Source of the DNA: Glycine soja
Taxonomy: Eukaryota; Streptophyta; Magnoliopsida; Fabales; Fabaceae
Assembly: GCF_004193775.1 (NCBI RefSeq)
Contig: NC_041016.1
Location: forward strand, 46,562,767-46,626,766
Direction of reading: 5' to 3'
Length of the DNA: 64,000 nt
Shown piece by piece: positions 9,504-21,658 of the stretch. The number at the start of each line of letters is the position of its first letter. Position 1 is the first letter of the stretch. A program made the translations under genes and the position numbers. The notes under the pieces were generated by a model. That model ran no database searches, was not told the origin of the DNA, and worked only from the letters and a program-made list of their open reading frames with translations.

Positions 9504-12419
9504 TGTGACACCCTCTACCCCTCACATATATACTAACAAAGGAATAAAAATTTAAATATTAATTAAAAGTATCTTTTTTTAAACATTTTTAAATACAAGT
9601 CTTTCAAAGGGATAAAAGATTCACAATCACTTTCTTCTACATCATATTCAAACTTGTCCAAATAAATAATAAAGTCATCGGCTCAAACAAGGTCGTCTGA
9701 GACTTCATACAATTAATATAAAACCCTATACCCCAATGTCACATCCTATCAGAGCGTTGTGTCTCAACGTCCTTCAGCACAATATCCCTTAAAGCAGTTC
9801 ACCTAGTTATCTGCTCCCCCGAACACAGAGTTCAAGATCATCACAGGATCCAAACACACACAAAAAATCGGGAGTGAGTTATCACATTTCTAACTAATAA
9901 AGAAATAAGACAACTAGATATACATATCATATAAACCAAATAAAACTTACTTACACGTAATTCACGTAATTCCACCACTTTGTCATCTAAAGTTCACTTT
10001 TCATCCATCAATCACACTTTTCAATCATCAATCACATTACACAAGAATCACCCGCTATGATCAAGACATAATAACATCTCAATTTCATAATCAACAATTA
10101 GCAAGCGCATGAGACAGTTATGTTAAGACTCAAGCCTATATGCAATGTGGTACCATGTCAGTGAAAAACCACCCTGGGACGCTTAGGAGTACATAACAAG
10201 ACACACCACACAATGGGTTTGACAGGTCACTCTCACTAAGTAAGATCATAGGGAGACCAGTCAGGGTCACGATGTTTTGTGAGAATGCTCCAACCATATG
10301 GGATCAGCATAGGCTTAAAGGAGCACTCAAACCCAGTGACCCCCAAGGCCTACACTCTGAAGAGTCCGTCAGGGTCTCTCCCTCCTGATTCAGGTCCACC
10401 CCTAAAATTATTTTAACACACAGACACTGCTCGTGAATTATACAATACCCACAATCTCACACTCGTGTTTTAAACACGTACAACGTATTGCACTACAATT
10501 TAACACTGGTTCCTAAATAGGAAACCTACACTTTCTCTTTAACACTGGTTCCTAAATAGGAAATCTACACTTTCTCTTTAACACTGCGCATTTACACTTT
10601 TCTCAAGATAACACTGGTCGGGTTATTGTACAATTCACAGCTTACAACACAAATAATGTCACATCAAGAGTTAATCACACACTTATTTACAACCAAAACT
10701 CATTCGCAATTTCACATCTCATAATGTCACCATCCACCATCACATGTTTTCACGTATCTCATAATTCAACACATGTTTTACTTTACACTTTTACTCAATC
10801 TCAATAACAATATTATAATCTCAAGGCAGCATATTATTCCATAATTCATCACATATTTCATTTATAAACACTGCTCATGAATTATACAATATCACGACCT
10901 CACACTCATGTTTCAAACATGTTTAACACAATTGCGCTACAATTTAACACTGGTTTCTAATTAGAAACCTACACTTTCTCTTTAACACTGCACATAAACA
11001 CCGGTCGGGTTATTGTATAATTCATAGCTCACAATATAATTAATGTAACATCAAGTGTTAAATACATCCACTTATTCACAATCGAATATCATGTCCACAC
11101 TTTAACATCTCATAACATCACATCAACCATCTCATAACATTCCTAATGATATTCATAAGGTACAACACACACATGTTCATCAAATTTAACCATAACATTC
11201 TCAAACTCCAACACTTAATAATTTTTGGAATCATACTATAACACTCTACAATATTATTTACATAAATTATTAATATAAATAACTACCTCTATATATATAA
11301 GCTAGCATACATCATATTGAATCACAAATATCAAAGTAAGCTTTCAATGCACAAATTCTAAATAATTATATGAACACTTTGGTCAATTTCAATTATGATA
11401 TTAATTTTTTAAATTATATATAAAAACCTAAAAAAATCAAGAAAAAGAGAAAATAGAAAATCAATATCTCTCTCTAAATTTTTCCTTACTTTATTTCATC
11501 AATTCATATTAATTAGAAAAATGTTCGATTTATAGGGTTCACGCTCAACACAATAGCATATCAATTTCACAACAATTGGTTTGTCAAACATATATAATTC
11601 ACTGTAATAATTATAAGGGTAAAATGAAAATTACAAAAACACCCCAAAACTCATTCCAATTGATATCTCTAAGGATCCCTACACATGTTCTCACTAATCC
11701 CCAATTGTGAATAACTCATCCCTTACCTCTGAGCGGACTCACATGTCTTTCGACAACGATAGCGGCATCTCTAGCGGTTCCCTGAAATTCCTCAAGTTTT
11801 TCCTCCGACTACTCCGATAGAATTCTCGAACGTCAGAGAGACGGAGAAGAGATTGAAGCCTCCACTTGTACTGTGTTCATGTGATTCCTTTTTCTCCCAC
11901 CACGAATTTTATCTTGCAAATCCCAATGGTGAGAGTGTGAAAAGTTGAATTTCTAACAACATATCCAAATTTCATGAAAATCCAACGGTTAACGAAACCG
12001 GGATCGTAGTTTTACCGAGACAGTTTTGGCTTTCTACGAGAAAATAAAAGGCTACAATGCGAAGGATTTTCCTCTAAGCTCAGACATGATTTTGCGATTC
12101 CCAACGGTTAGAATGCTCGAAATTGGGTTTCGAACGTGGTACTCAAATTTCACGACGATCCAACGGTGAATGAGTCCAAGATGATCGTTTTTCTGAGTCA
12201 GGTTTTGTGGGCTGCGGGAAAAAGAAAGGGTTTTGAGATGAGAAGGGGAAAAACGAAAATGAGAGGCAGATGAGGCTGAGGAGTCAGTCTGAAAAACCTA
12301 ACATGTTGTTATTTATAGCTAGGGGCATTTACGACCTATTATTTACTCTATTTATTTAATTTTATTATTTTTACTAAAAAACTTTTTAAATTTATTTATG
12401 AAAAAAATGGGATGTTACA
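9504..12419. mobile_element. Solo LTR (gypsy-like, 2916 bp) with TSD gaagc
   Basis: Begins TGTGACACCCTC and ends GGGATGTTACA, the TG...CA termini of an LTR. It is flanked by a perfect 5-bp target duplication gaagc (9499-9503 and 12420-12424). Removing the element and one gaagc restores continuity with exon 1 of the F-box family (ctagagaagcactgcgaattgatg). No internal domain, primer site or second LTR is present. It carries an internal duplication: blocks at about 10428-10850 and 10868-11300 are related ('aacactgctc-tgaattatacaat', 'cactggt-ctaa-taggaaacc'). It is the same family as 53636-55884, which has that block once and is 667 bp shorter. Confidence 0.9.
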
Positions 12420-12732
12420 GAAGCACTGCGAATTGATGATGGATTTAATAGAATGATTTCCTGTTCAAGATCACCCTCATAAGAGAAATCTATTAGATGG
12501 GAGGAGAAAATCTTGATGGAAGATTTGCATGATTCATTTGATAGGGAATTCTAGATTGCTATGGAAAACCTTTCAAGTAGAGGTGCTTGTATGCAAAGAT
12601 TCTGCTTAGTTGACCACTCACATCCTTTAGCTTCAAACACTTTGAGAAGTGGGAAGCTAAGAACTAGATCTTTTGAATAAGTGGATGATTCATGATCACT
12701 CATTAACTTGATCTCGGAAAGGCTTAGGTTTT

Positions 12733-15700
12733 TGTTGTATATGGTCTAATATTAGTTGGTTAGTGGGGGGTTAGTTGGCAGCCTTAGGTAGTTATTTTTT
12801 TCTATTATTCTGTTAATAACAAAAGGCATGCTATCACATGTATATAAGTTCTCTTTTTCTAATAATAAAATAACACAGCTCCATTTTGTTCCCAATTTTT
12901 TGTTTTCACAACAAATTCATCTTCTTCATTCACAACAAGTGGTATCGAAGCTGAGTTGAGATCCTAAGGGAAAGAAGGAAGAAAACCATGGTTCTCGTTA
13001 GGATGCACAATGTAATAGAGAGAGTGCTGGAAGAAGTGAGACATGTTCTAGAATTGAATAGAAATCTGATCTCCTTAGGCACATTGGACAAGGAAGGTTG
13101 TCGCTACAAGTGTGATCATGGTAGCGTTGAAATCTATAAGGGGAAGAATTTGATCATAAGAGGAGTAAGGTATAATGGATTGTATTCCTTGGTTGGACAG
13201 ACAATTGTTTTTTATTCTGCAAATGTTGTAACTGATGATAACACAAAGTTATGGCACTACAGATTGACACATATCAGTCAGAATGGCTGGATGAGTTAGC
13301 AAAACAAGATGGTTTTGGGCAAGGCAGATTTGAGCCACTGAAGCTTTGTGAGCATTGTGTGCTAAGCAAGGCAAAGAGGCAAAAATTTCCCACAAGCACT
13401 CATTTCAGAAATGCAGCTCTTGATTATATGCATGCAAATCTTTGGGGACCATTAAGAACTGAGTCACATGGAGGAGCAAGGTATTTTCCATCCTTAGTAG
13501 ATGACTTCTCCAAAAAGGTTTGGGTTTACTTTCTAAAACACAAGAATGAAGCTGTCAAGGTGTTTGAAGAATGGAAAATTTTAGTTGAAACTCAAACAAG
13601 AAGAAAGGTGAAGAAACTAAGGACATATAATGGACTTGAATTCTATGATTAAAGGTTCAAAACCTTATGCAAATAGAATGGTATTGCTAGGCACTTAACT
13701 GTGAGAGGGACACCACAACAAAATGGCTTGGTGGAGAGGTTCAACAAAACCATACTTGAAATAGTTAGGTGTATGTTGAATCATGTTGGTCTGCCAAAGT
13801 CCTTCTGAGCAGAGGTTGTAAGCATTGTTGTCTACTGCATAAATAGAAGTCCGTCAACTCCCATAGGCTTTAAAACCCCACAAGAAGTTTGGAGTGGCAT
13901 GAAAGCTGATTATAATGAACTGAAGACATTTGGTTGTATAGCTAATGCTCATCTAAAGTAGGATAAGTTGGAACCAAGGGCCTTGAAGTGTATCTTCATA
14001 GGCTATCCGCAAGGAGTGAAGGGATACAAGCTATGGTGTTTAAAACCTAAACACAATAAGTGCACCATTAGCATAGATATAGTGTTTAATGAACTACAAA
14101 TGTCAAATTTAATTATGTCATTCAAGTCTGTTGGAAGTCAGAGTTCACAGGTTCAGGTGAAGTCTGAAGAGAGTGTGACTACTCAGACTCATGAGGAATC
14201 AGTTGTGGCAAGATACAAGTTTATTCTTGCATCTGGACAAGCAAATGAAGAAATAACTTAGGATTATTGTTTGGATAGAGACAGGAAGGAAGGACATTCA
14301 AACCTCCTAAAAGATATGGCCATGCATATCTGATCTCCTATGCTTTAATAGTTGGAAAGGAGATTGAAGAGTAGGAAGAACCTCTGTCCTATGACGAGGC
14401 CATAAGTAGTATGGAAAATTCAAAATGGATTGAAGCTATGGAAGAAGAAATGGCTTTTCTAGAAAAGAATCAAACCTGGACACTTGTGGATTGTCCTAAA
14501 GGATAGTCAATTATTGGATGCAGATGGCTATTCAAGAAGAAAGAAGGTGTTGAAGGAGTTAAAAATGCAAGGTTCAAAGCTAGGCTAGTAGCCAATGAGT
14601 TTACTCAAAAGGAAGGAGCAGATTTTGTAGAAATCTTCTCACCTTTGGTAAAGCATAGTTCAATAAGAGTTCTTCTTGCTATGGTAGCTCATTTTGATTT
14701 GGAACTTAAGCAGATGAATTTCAAAACAACCTTTTTGCATGGGAAGTTGGGTGAGACCATTTATATGAAGCTGCCCATTGGTTTTGTCAAAAAGGGTGAT
14801 GAATTAAAGGAATGTTTGCTCAATCGGTCCTTATATGGTCTTAAGCAGTCTCCTAGGATGTGGTATAGGCACTTTTATGGTTATATGATTAAAATTGGAT
14901 TCTCTAGGAGTGCTTATGACTATTGTGTGTACTGAAAATGTCATAAGAATAAGAAACCAATTTAATTGTTGCTCTATGTTGATGATATGTTATTGGCTAG
15001 CCAAAGCATGACTGAAATCGCTAGAGTTAAGAAATTGTTGGATCTAGAGTTTGAGATGAAAGATCTTGGACATGCTAAGAAGATCGTTGATATAGAAATA
15101 ACCACAAACAGGAAGGAAAAAGTGTTGTACCTATCTTAGGTGGATTATCTTAAAAAGGTATTGGAAAGATTCAATTTAAAGGGAGCAAAGTCAGTTACCA
15201 CTCCCCTAGCACAACACTTTAAGCTATCTAAGGAACAAGAACCAAAGTCTGGTGAAGATATAACCTAATTGCAAAAAATGACATATGCTAGTACTGTTGG
15301 AAGTATCATGTACTCCATGGTGTGTTGTAGGCCAGATCTATCATACTCTATGAGTGTGGTAAGTAGATTTATGGCAAATCTAGGCAAGAGGCATTAGGAG
15401 GCTGCTAAATGGGTTTTGAGGTACATATTTGGGACCATTGATGTTGGACTGAAGTACGCTAATCGAGGTGAAGTTCCTATTACTGAAAGGTTTGTGGATT
15501 TTGATTTTGCTGGGAGCATTGATACAAGGAAGTCCACTATTGGCTATGCTTTCAAGGTGTTTGGAAACTTAGTTGGAGGGCTAATTTGCAGTCAGTAGTG
15601 GCCTTATCCACTACTGAAGCTGAAGACATAGCAGCTAGTGAAGTTGTAAAGGAAGTAATGTGGTTAAGAGGCTTAGTTTCAGAACTACTCCAAATGAAAG

Positions 15701-16185
15701 AGCTGAAAACCACTATAATTCACTGTAACAATCAAAGTGCAGTGAGTTTAAGCAAAAACCAAGTGTATCATGACAGAATAAAGCATGTGGATGTCAAGTA
15801 TTACTTCATCCGAGATATGATCAAGAGTGAAGCAGTTGATATTGACAAGATATCTACAAATGAGAATGTTGCAGGCATGCTCACAAAGACTTTACCCTAT
15901 GAGAAGTTCAACTATTGTTTATGGTTGTTGAATATGAATATTACTGATTCTAACTAAGCATTAGACCAAGGTGAAGATTGTTGTATGTGGTCTAATATTA
16001 GTTGGTTAGTTAGGGGGACTAGTTGACAGTCTTAGATAGTTATTTTTTCTGTTATTTTGTTAATAACAGAATGCATGTTATCATATGTATATCAGCTCTG
16101 ATTTTCTGATAATAAAATAACACATCTCCATTTTGTCCATTTTTTTTTTGTTTTCACAACAAATTCATCTTCTTTATTCATAACA
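12733..16185 (+). mobile_element. Ty1/copia retrotransposon lacking gag, 3453 bp
   Basis: Two short LTRs (12733-12937 and 15979-16185) of about 205 bp begin TGTTGTATrTGGTCTAATAT and end in aACA. A primer-binding-like TGGTATCgaAGC follows the 5' LTR at 12940, and a purine run (aaggtgaaga) precedes the 3' LTR. Flanks are gtttt (12728-12732) and atttt (16186-16190), a 5-bp target duplication with one later change. Removing the element rejoins 'cttaggtttt' to 'gaaggttta' as in the intact F-box paralogue. It is shorter than a typical 5 kb copia element because gag and most of the protease are missing. Confidence 0.9.
12988..15957 (+). pseudogene. Copia pol remnant: protease end, integrase, RT, RNase H
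   Basis: Order of domains is as in Ty1/copia. First comes the end of protease/GAG-pre-integrase (NLISLGTLDKEGC about 13050; LWHYRLTHIS 13243-13272), then integrase core (about 13400-13900), RT (about 14440-15200; LNRSLYGLKQSPRMWY at 14819-14866; LLYVDDMLLAS near 14970) and RNase H (STTEAE 15607; KHVDVKYYFIRD 15783). The RT YVDD motif survives. Integrase acidic residues do not: the first Asp reads Asn (YMHANLWGP) and the second reads Tyr (LRTYNGLEF). At least six stops or frameshifts break the frame (for example 13297, 13650, 13806, 14934, 15595). Dead element. Confidence 0.9.
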
Positions 16186-16693
16186 ATTTTGAAGGTTTAT
16201 GAGACATGCAAAGATTGGAACACTAAGATTGCATCTCATTTGAAGCACCAACTGTACTAGAAAGTTGCAACTAAAGAGGGAATGTGAAGGAAAAATTACT
16301 TTCATACTGAATTTCAAGCCTTTGGACTCCCATTTCCAATATAGAGGAGATCCATGCACTGACTTGGGATGACTCATAATGAAAACATGTTAAACAAAGA
16401 GAGAAACTTTGGATGCTTAAATTGGCAAGGTGAAGAAGCATTGTGTTCACCAAATGCTCATATTGTTTCTTTTGCATCTTCTTTAGTACACGATCATTCA
16501 ATTTTAGATTGGTGATGGATGTCCAAACATTGATCCACCTCGTTGATAACACACTAGTTTGGACTGCCTCCATAGTTGGAAGGAAAGACAAGATGTGACC
16601 AAGAATGCTGTCATGTATTTGGCTTATTATGTTTATTGCTCCATACTTGAGTTGTTTTATTGTACCATCCATGGTTGCAGCATTTGAATCCAT

Positions 16694-17064
16694 GACTACG
16701 TACAAAGAACCTAGTACACAATTTGTGACAATGTTAAGCAATTTAAGTTGGAATAAAACAAATCTCTATTATATGTATAGCATCATAAATCAAGCATGCA
16801 AGTGCAACATTTTATTGGGAGACTAAAATATACAATGTAAAGTATTGAAGTAACAAGTATGAAGGGCATGTCTGAAAATATAAACTTGAGAGGTTAAGAG
16901 AGTTACACAGTTTCTGGGTTGATAAATTTGACTATACAACTCTTACGTGATTTTGGTAGCTAACATCAACTATCCACACATCAATATATATAGTTAAAGG
17001 AAATAAAGTGCGCATTAATTTTTTAACCAAGTAAAAAAAAAACAAATTGTTTCTTGTAAAACCC
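16694..17064. other. Upstream region of the F-box pseudogene, cut by the CACTA element
   Basis: No coding sequence. The part near 16700-16800 faintly matches 5' flanks of the intact paralogues. The CACTA transposon begins at 17068, so the ancestral promoter is displaced. Confidence 0.4.
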
Positions 17065-17399
17065 AAACACTACTACAAATAAGGCTTTCTACATTAGTTA
17101 TTTGAGTCATTCTACATCAGTTTTCAATCGTCGTCATAACAAACATCGTAAAAAGGGGAAGCTTTTTCTACGATGGTCAGGAACGACCGTCTTAGAATGC
17201 TGAACATTCTACATCGGTCATCTCAGAACCGATGTAGAATGCATTGCATTCTAAGACGGTCTTTGACACGTGACCATCTTAGAATGGTTAGCATTCTACA
17301 GCAGTCGTCTCAGAACCGATGTAGAATGCCTTTTTATTTTTTAATTCGAGCTACACTTATTTTTTTTTTTTTACAGAATTGAAAGCTACGTTCTTCAAA

Positions 17400-20300
17400 T
17401 GCCTGCAATAAACACGGTGGGAATCTTAATACTTCACAACAATAGCAAAATACAATGAGCATTAAAAAATATAGTAGTTCATCAACTAAACTACAACTCT
17501 ACAAGTATTGAACAACAATAGCTATAACAAGTGAACAAACAATGCTAAAAGCAGGACAAGAAAAGAAAATAGGGGAATAATAACACAAGAATTGCAACAA
17601 ATCTTCAAACTGCATAAACAAGGATAATAAGATCACCAACAATTGTGATCCACAAAAACAAAGGACAGAAGATTCAAACAGAGAAACAGGATAACAAAAT
17701 ATTCCAAGCAGGCTTCAGAAACAAAGACATATCTTATGATACATTACCCTTATTTTTTGTTTTACTCCCCAAGGTACCTAAATTGGATAGTTGCATAAAC
17801 CCTTTTTAGTATTGTCAGGCATAGGCACGCTACTTGCCACTTTAGAAGTAGCTGAAACAAATATTTTTTTTGAACTTTTTCATTATCATTTTTATTTGGA
17901 TAAACAAATTATATACATTAATTAGGCAACCAGACGTCTTCAATTTCATTCTAAAATAGAAAGAAATGGGTGATCAGGAAAAACAAATATTCACATTATT
18001 ATTAGAAAAAAGAAACTAAAAGTTAAAAAAAATGAATATTAAAAGCGGTTTTTTTTTCAAGGATCCTAGTTTTCTAATCCTATGTAAAAACACATTGGTA
18101 TCTATCTCACAAAAAGACTACTAACATAAATTTACTTTTTAAATTGTTGTCACCCCAACATTTCTAGCCACTTCCCTCACAATGGCATGCAACAATCATG
18201 GGGTGATGACTGACCTATCTCAAGATGAATAGCATAAGTATTTTTTATTCAAATCAATAACACTTTACACAAGAAAAAATAATGAAAAATTAAATTATTG
18301 ATATGTCTATGGCTTATTATCATAAAGGATTCAAAATGAATGGATTGGAATTATATGAATGCATGTAGCAGCCCCCAAAATGTTAGAAGAGAAACGATTG
18401 TTAGTAAATAAAAAATTCAGCAAAGGTTAGACTCTCATATTATCATGAATATGGGTGCTCAATTCCATATGGAGTGTCCAAAAGCTACTGGCCTAAATGA
18501 CATGAATAAGCGCAGGCCCCAAAAGACTTTGGTACATACCCACTAACCATTACTTCAAAAAGCTTTGTTACTGCAAACACAAGTTGTGCACACATCGAAA
18601 ACAAAGGTGAGAGGAAAATATGGAAGTGAATATGAATCTTGGAATATCTTTGTTTATTTGTGTTGTCAGGAAATAATTATAGGTTTGAGCAAGGTCAGGG
18701 ATAAAATAAAATATATTCAATTTGATGAAAATGTAAGTCAAAATATCATTATTTGGTTTGGATCTCACTGCAACTCCAGGTCCATCTGTATGTACCCTAA
18801 GACAATTCCATCACTATGGGTCTATGGCCACGTCTAGCACCATTTGCACATGTCCTCGTAGTTAATCAAATGCGTCTTGGATAAACACTTTCAATTCTTC
18901 ACTCATTTTCTGCAAAAATTAACTTGGGCTTATAGTGCTTTTACAAGAAAATTTCCTCCAAGGTCAACATCATGAAAGTACACCAGAATCACCCCAATTT
19001 TATAAGGAAGTTTTTTTTAACGAAGAAAAAATTAAGGAAAATTTTAAAAAACATTTTAAAGAGTTTTTCTTTTGCATTTCTTTATTGCAAAACTTAAGAC
19101 TTAATAATACACTATTCAAGAAATATTAATTTTTAAGAGTTTTTCTTTTGCATATCCCACAAGTTTTTTTAGGTGAGAAGTCAAGTTTGATCACCTTAAC
19201 TTCTATGTGTAATTTTGAATTATTTTATTTTTCATGTTAAGAAGTTAAGTATAGAAAACTTGACTTCTAAATGTATAAACAAAAAATATTTGCAAAATTA
19301 CATACATAAGTTGAAGTCATACTTCTCACTTAAAAGAAAGAAAAAAAACTCATGACACATGCACCCATAATTGAAAAACAGTGACATTTGGAAAAATAAT
19401 ATTCAAACCTATTACAATTTCAAAAAAAACGTCAAACAAGTATGCTGAAATAAAGATCAATAACAAAAAAATCACATACAAAAACAAAAAATAATTTACA
19501 CATTAACCCCAAACCTAATACCACCCGTAGTCTAATTATCCAATCTCAAATCAAGTAGCAAGAAATGGAGTGGAGACTTCGTACATACCATCATATTCAA
19601 GCTAAATGCAAATACCTATTATTCCAAATATGCATGAAACAAACATGACTCTGCCCAACTGCAATGAATGGAATACAAATCAAAATTCAAAACAAATCTC
19701 AAATACAAATCAAACCCACAAATCAAGATGAAAACCATTTTTTTACCGCCCTTATCACTAGTACAAGGCACTATAAGCTCATATATTCAATCCATGCTTA
19801 GCCTGTTTGCGTAACAATTAATTAATGCAGTCTTATCTTTATATTTAATATAAAAAATACTAAAAAACGTAAAAAAAAAAAAAAGTAAAAACTGTTACGT
19901 ATTTACTGATATTCTTTAGTTCCTTTATTCTATTTTTTTGTAGTCTCTTGAGAAAATGAGTATCTTTAGAAATATGGCTTGACAAGTGTTTCAAGCTTGA
20001 TTAAAGAAAACTAATAACAGTATCTAAAACATATTTTTTGTGTTACTTGTATCAGACTAAAGCAAAAGTGTTGGCACAGGTAATAGGTAAAATATAATAA
20101 TTATTAATTAGGGGCAGCAAATGCAATTGAAACCAACATCATGTGTCAATAATCTAATTTCACAAGAAACTCGACAAACAAAAATAATAAGCATTGTCCT
20201 TGTAAGTTGTAAGCAACTAAAATACATGTACTGCTGGGACTGAGGTGCATCTCTATTTAATAACATCTTCCCCACCTTTAACATGTGACTCACTGTATAA

Positions 20301-20600
20301 AATAGGCAATCATGAAATAGATTGGAACAATAGAAATTTGAACATATGCATACATAAATCTTATATTCCGAAGTGACAACAACTATCAGTTTCTTTACCC
20401 AAATAATAGTCGTCAGTTTTCCTCTGAAGATATTTAACAGTAGGAATGTGCACCACAGGAACAACCAAGTAATGCCTAAAAGTTTCCAGGTTCAGATTGG
20501 TCATCTCAATTTAATGTCAAAATATATAGAAACAATTGAAAAATTAGTCAATCGTGAAATTAGCAAATTGAAATTGTGCATTCCACTAATTCAGGTTCCA
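17400..20600. other. AT-rich interior of the CACTA element
   Basis: No transposase (TNPD/TNPA-like) or other known coding sequence was recognised on either strand. Short open frames here (for example 18565-18837, 20108-20464) lack motifs. A fold-back repeat is nested at 19162-19350. Confidence 0.5.
19162..19350. repeat. Fold-back (MITE-like) repeat inside the CACTA element
   Basis: The left arm 'agttttttttaggtgagaag' and the right arm, read on the other strand, 'agttttttttctttctttta agtgagaag' are inverted copies. The match continues through 'acttctatgtgtaattttg' versus 'acttatgtatgtaattttg'. The pair folds into an imperfect hairpin of about 190 bp. No target duplication was confirmed. Confidence 0.55.
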
Positions 20601-20654
20601 AATTAAGATTGAAATGATATTGTATTTTGTGAGTACCTGAAAGGGGGGAGAGAG

Positions 20655-20922
20655 AGAGAGATCTTAATAAGATTCCCGTTATAGTTCTTGGCGTTCTCGA
20701 GGTTCACACTGGTTTCGTCCAGATCCCCTTTGGAAGGCGAACTGGTTTCTGAAATGTGAACTGGCAACTTCCTGTAGGCCAAGGAGTCCAACGCGGAATA
20801 CACCGCATCGATCTGCGTGAAAAGCATGTTATCATAGTGGAGGTTACTGGAGGGGTCCACCATCCCCTTGTTGGGTTGGAAGAGAACGTGGTCCAACGGA
20901 ACCTGCTTCGGGTCCACCATCC
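20655..20922 (-). pseudogene. Captured GH17 beta-1,3-glucanase fragment
   Basis: The minus-strand frame contains KQVPLDHVLFQPN, GMVDPSSNLHYDNMLF, QIDAVYSALDSL and HISETSSPSKGD followed by NLENAKNYNGNLIK. These match the C-terminal half of plant glycoside hydrolase family 17 (glucan endo-1,3-beta-glucosidase, which cleaves callose-type glucans at the wall). The family signature normally reads SETGWPS around the nucleophile Glu; here Gly-Trp is replaced by Ser-Ser. Signal peptide, N-terminal half and C-terminal part are absent. After NGNLIK the frame runs into a (TC)n tract, and a CAG/GTACTC donor-like site lies near 20635. A captured, inactive fragment. Confidence 0.85.
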
Positions 20923-20924
20923 CC

Positions 20925-21151
20925 TGGCCGTCGTACACGTCGACAAAGTTGCCGAAGCCGTCGGACTCGATCTGGCTCTGGTCCTCGAGGACCTAATTTG
21001 CCTAGACGACGACCATGGAGAAATAGTTGGCGGCGAACTTTTCGATGTCGTAGTACCAGAGGAGGTCGTCCTTGCATTCTCTTCCGACAATGGTAGCATT
21101 ATCGGCGTCGTCACCGTGCCCAAATGGCTTCCAACAGCGCGCGATGAGGCT
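20925..21151 (-). pseudogene. Captured PP2C protein phosphatase N-terminal fragment
   Basis: The minus-strand translation reads RCWKPFGHGDD, then CKDDLLWYYDIEKFA and YFSMVVV, then (after two stops at about 20990-21002) LEDQSQIESDGFGNFVDVYDG. This is the conserved start of plant clade-D type 2C protein phosphatases: DGLLWYKD, FSMAVVQAN, LEDQSQ(I/V)ESG, and the metal-binding VYDGHGG motif. Here the last motif reads VYDGQG, so the His beside the metal site is changed. The fragment ends within that motif and joins the GH17 piece directly. The remaining phosphatase domain is missing. Confidence 0.8.
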
Positions 21152-21658
21152 AATTGAACCTCTTTTTTTCCACTTAATAATAAGCCCTTGTTGCTCGCTC
21201 GAAAATCTTTCACACCCGATATCAGTTGCAACTTCTACAAATCCTCGCTCGAAAATGAGGAGTGAGGGTGAAAGTGTTGGTGCACTAGAACGAGTGTACT
21301 TATTGACCTTCACTGACACCTCTGTGGGGGTCTCCACAACGATGGAGGCGTGAAGAGAGACATAGAGCAAGGAATTTAGGGTTGCGGGAGGAATTTAGGG
21401 TTTTCTGAAACTGATGGAGAGAGATTAAAAAAAAGGAGTGAAAGAGAGCCTATTCGCATTCCTAAAGATACTGTAGTCTCACATCCTACATCGGTTCTTC
21501 GATAACCGATCTCATAATGTGCTTTCAAAGATGTTTTTAATAAGATCGTCTTTAAAATTTTGTAGTTATTTATAAAAATATCACTGTTTTACTTACAACA
21601 TCCGTTTTGTTAGAACTATCGTAAAACCTGGTTGTAGAATGCATCTTTTCTAGTAGTG

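Larger units (their letters stand above)
8270..16693 (-). pseudogene. F-box/LRR/FBD pseudogene split by a solo LTR and a copia element
   Basis: A full-length relative of the two intact F-box genes, reading right to left. Exon 1 starts at ATG 16693 (MDSNAATMDG...), with the F-box motif ILGHILSFLPTMEAVQTSVL. It runs to 16186, resumes at 12732-12420 beyond the copia insertion, and resumes again at 9503-9381 beyond the solo LTR. Exon 2 is 8666-8807 and exon 3 starts at 8542. Damage visible apart from the insertions: a TGG-to-TAG stop at 12551-12553 (conserved IAIWNS becomes IAI*NS), exon 2 of 142 nt instead of 144 (frameshift), and a 1-nt deletion in exon 3 near 8393-8400 within the FBD coding region. 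A CACTA element lies about 370 bp upstream of the start. Not functional. Confidence 0.88.
17068..21658. mobile_element. CACTA (En/Spm) DNA transposon carrying host gene fragments, 4591 bp
   Basis: The left end is CACTACTACAAATAAGG and the right end is CTTTTCTAGTAGTG, an inverted CACTA/TAGTG terminus. The flanking trinucleotide aaa at 17065-17067 and 21659-21661 is the 3-bp target duplication expected for this superfamily. Subterminal repeats are dense near the left end: 'ctacatcggt', 'accgatgtagaatg' and 'ctaagacggtc' recur in both orientations at about 17100-17330. Matching 'ctacatcggttcttcgataaccgat' occurs at about 21485-21515. No transposase was recognised, so it is non-autonomous. It carries a GC-rich captured segment at 20650-21151. 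Confidence 0.9.

Noticed and set aside
20704..21231. Antisense and alternate-frame proteins over the captured segment
   Set aside because: They overlap the recognised PP2C and GH17 fragments in GC-rich DNA; the recognised frame explains the sequence.
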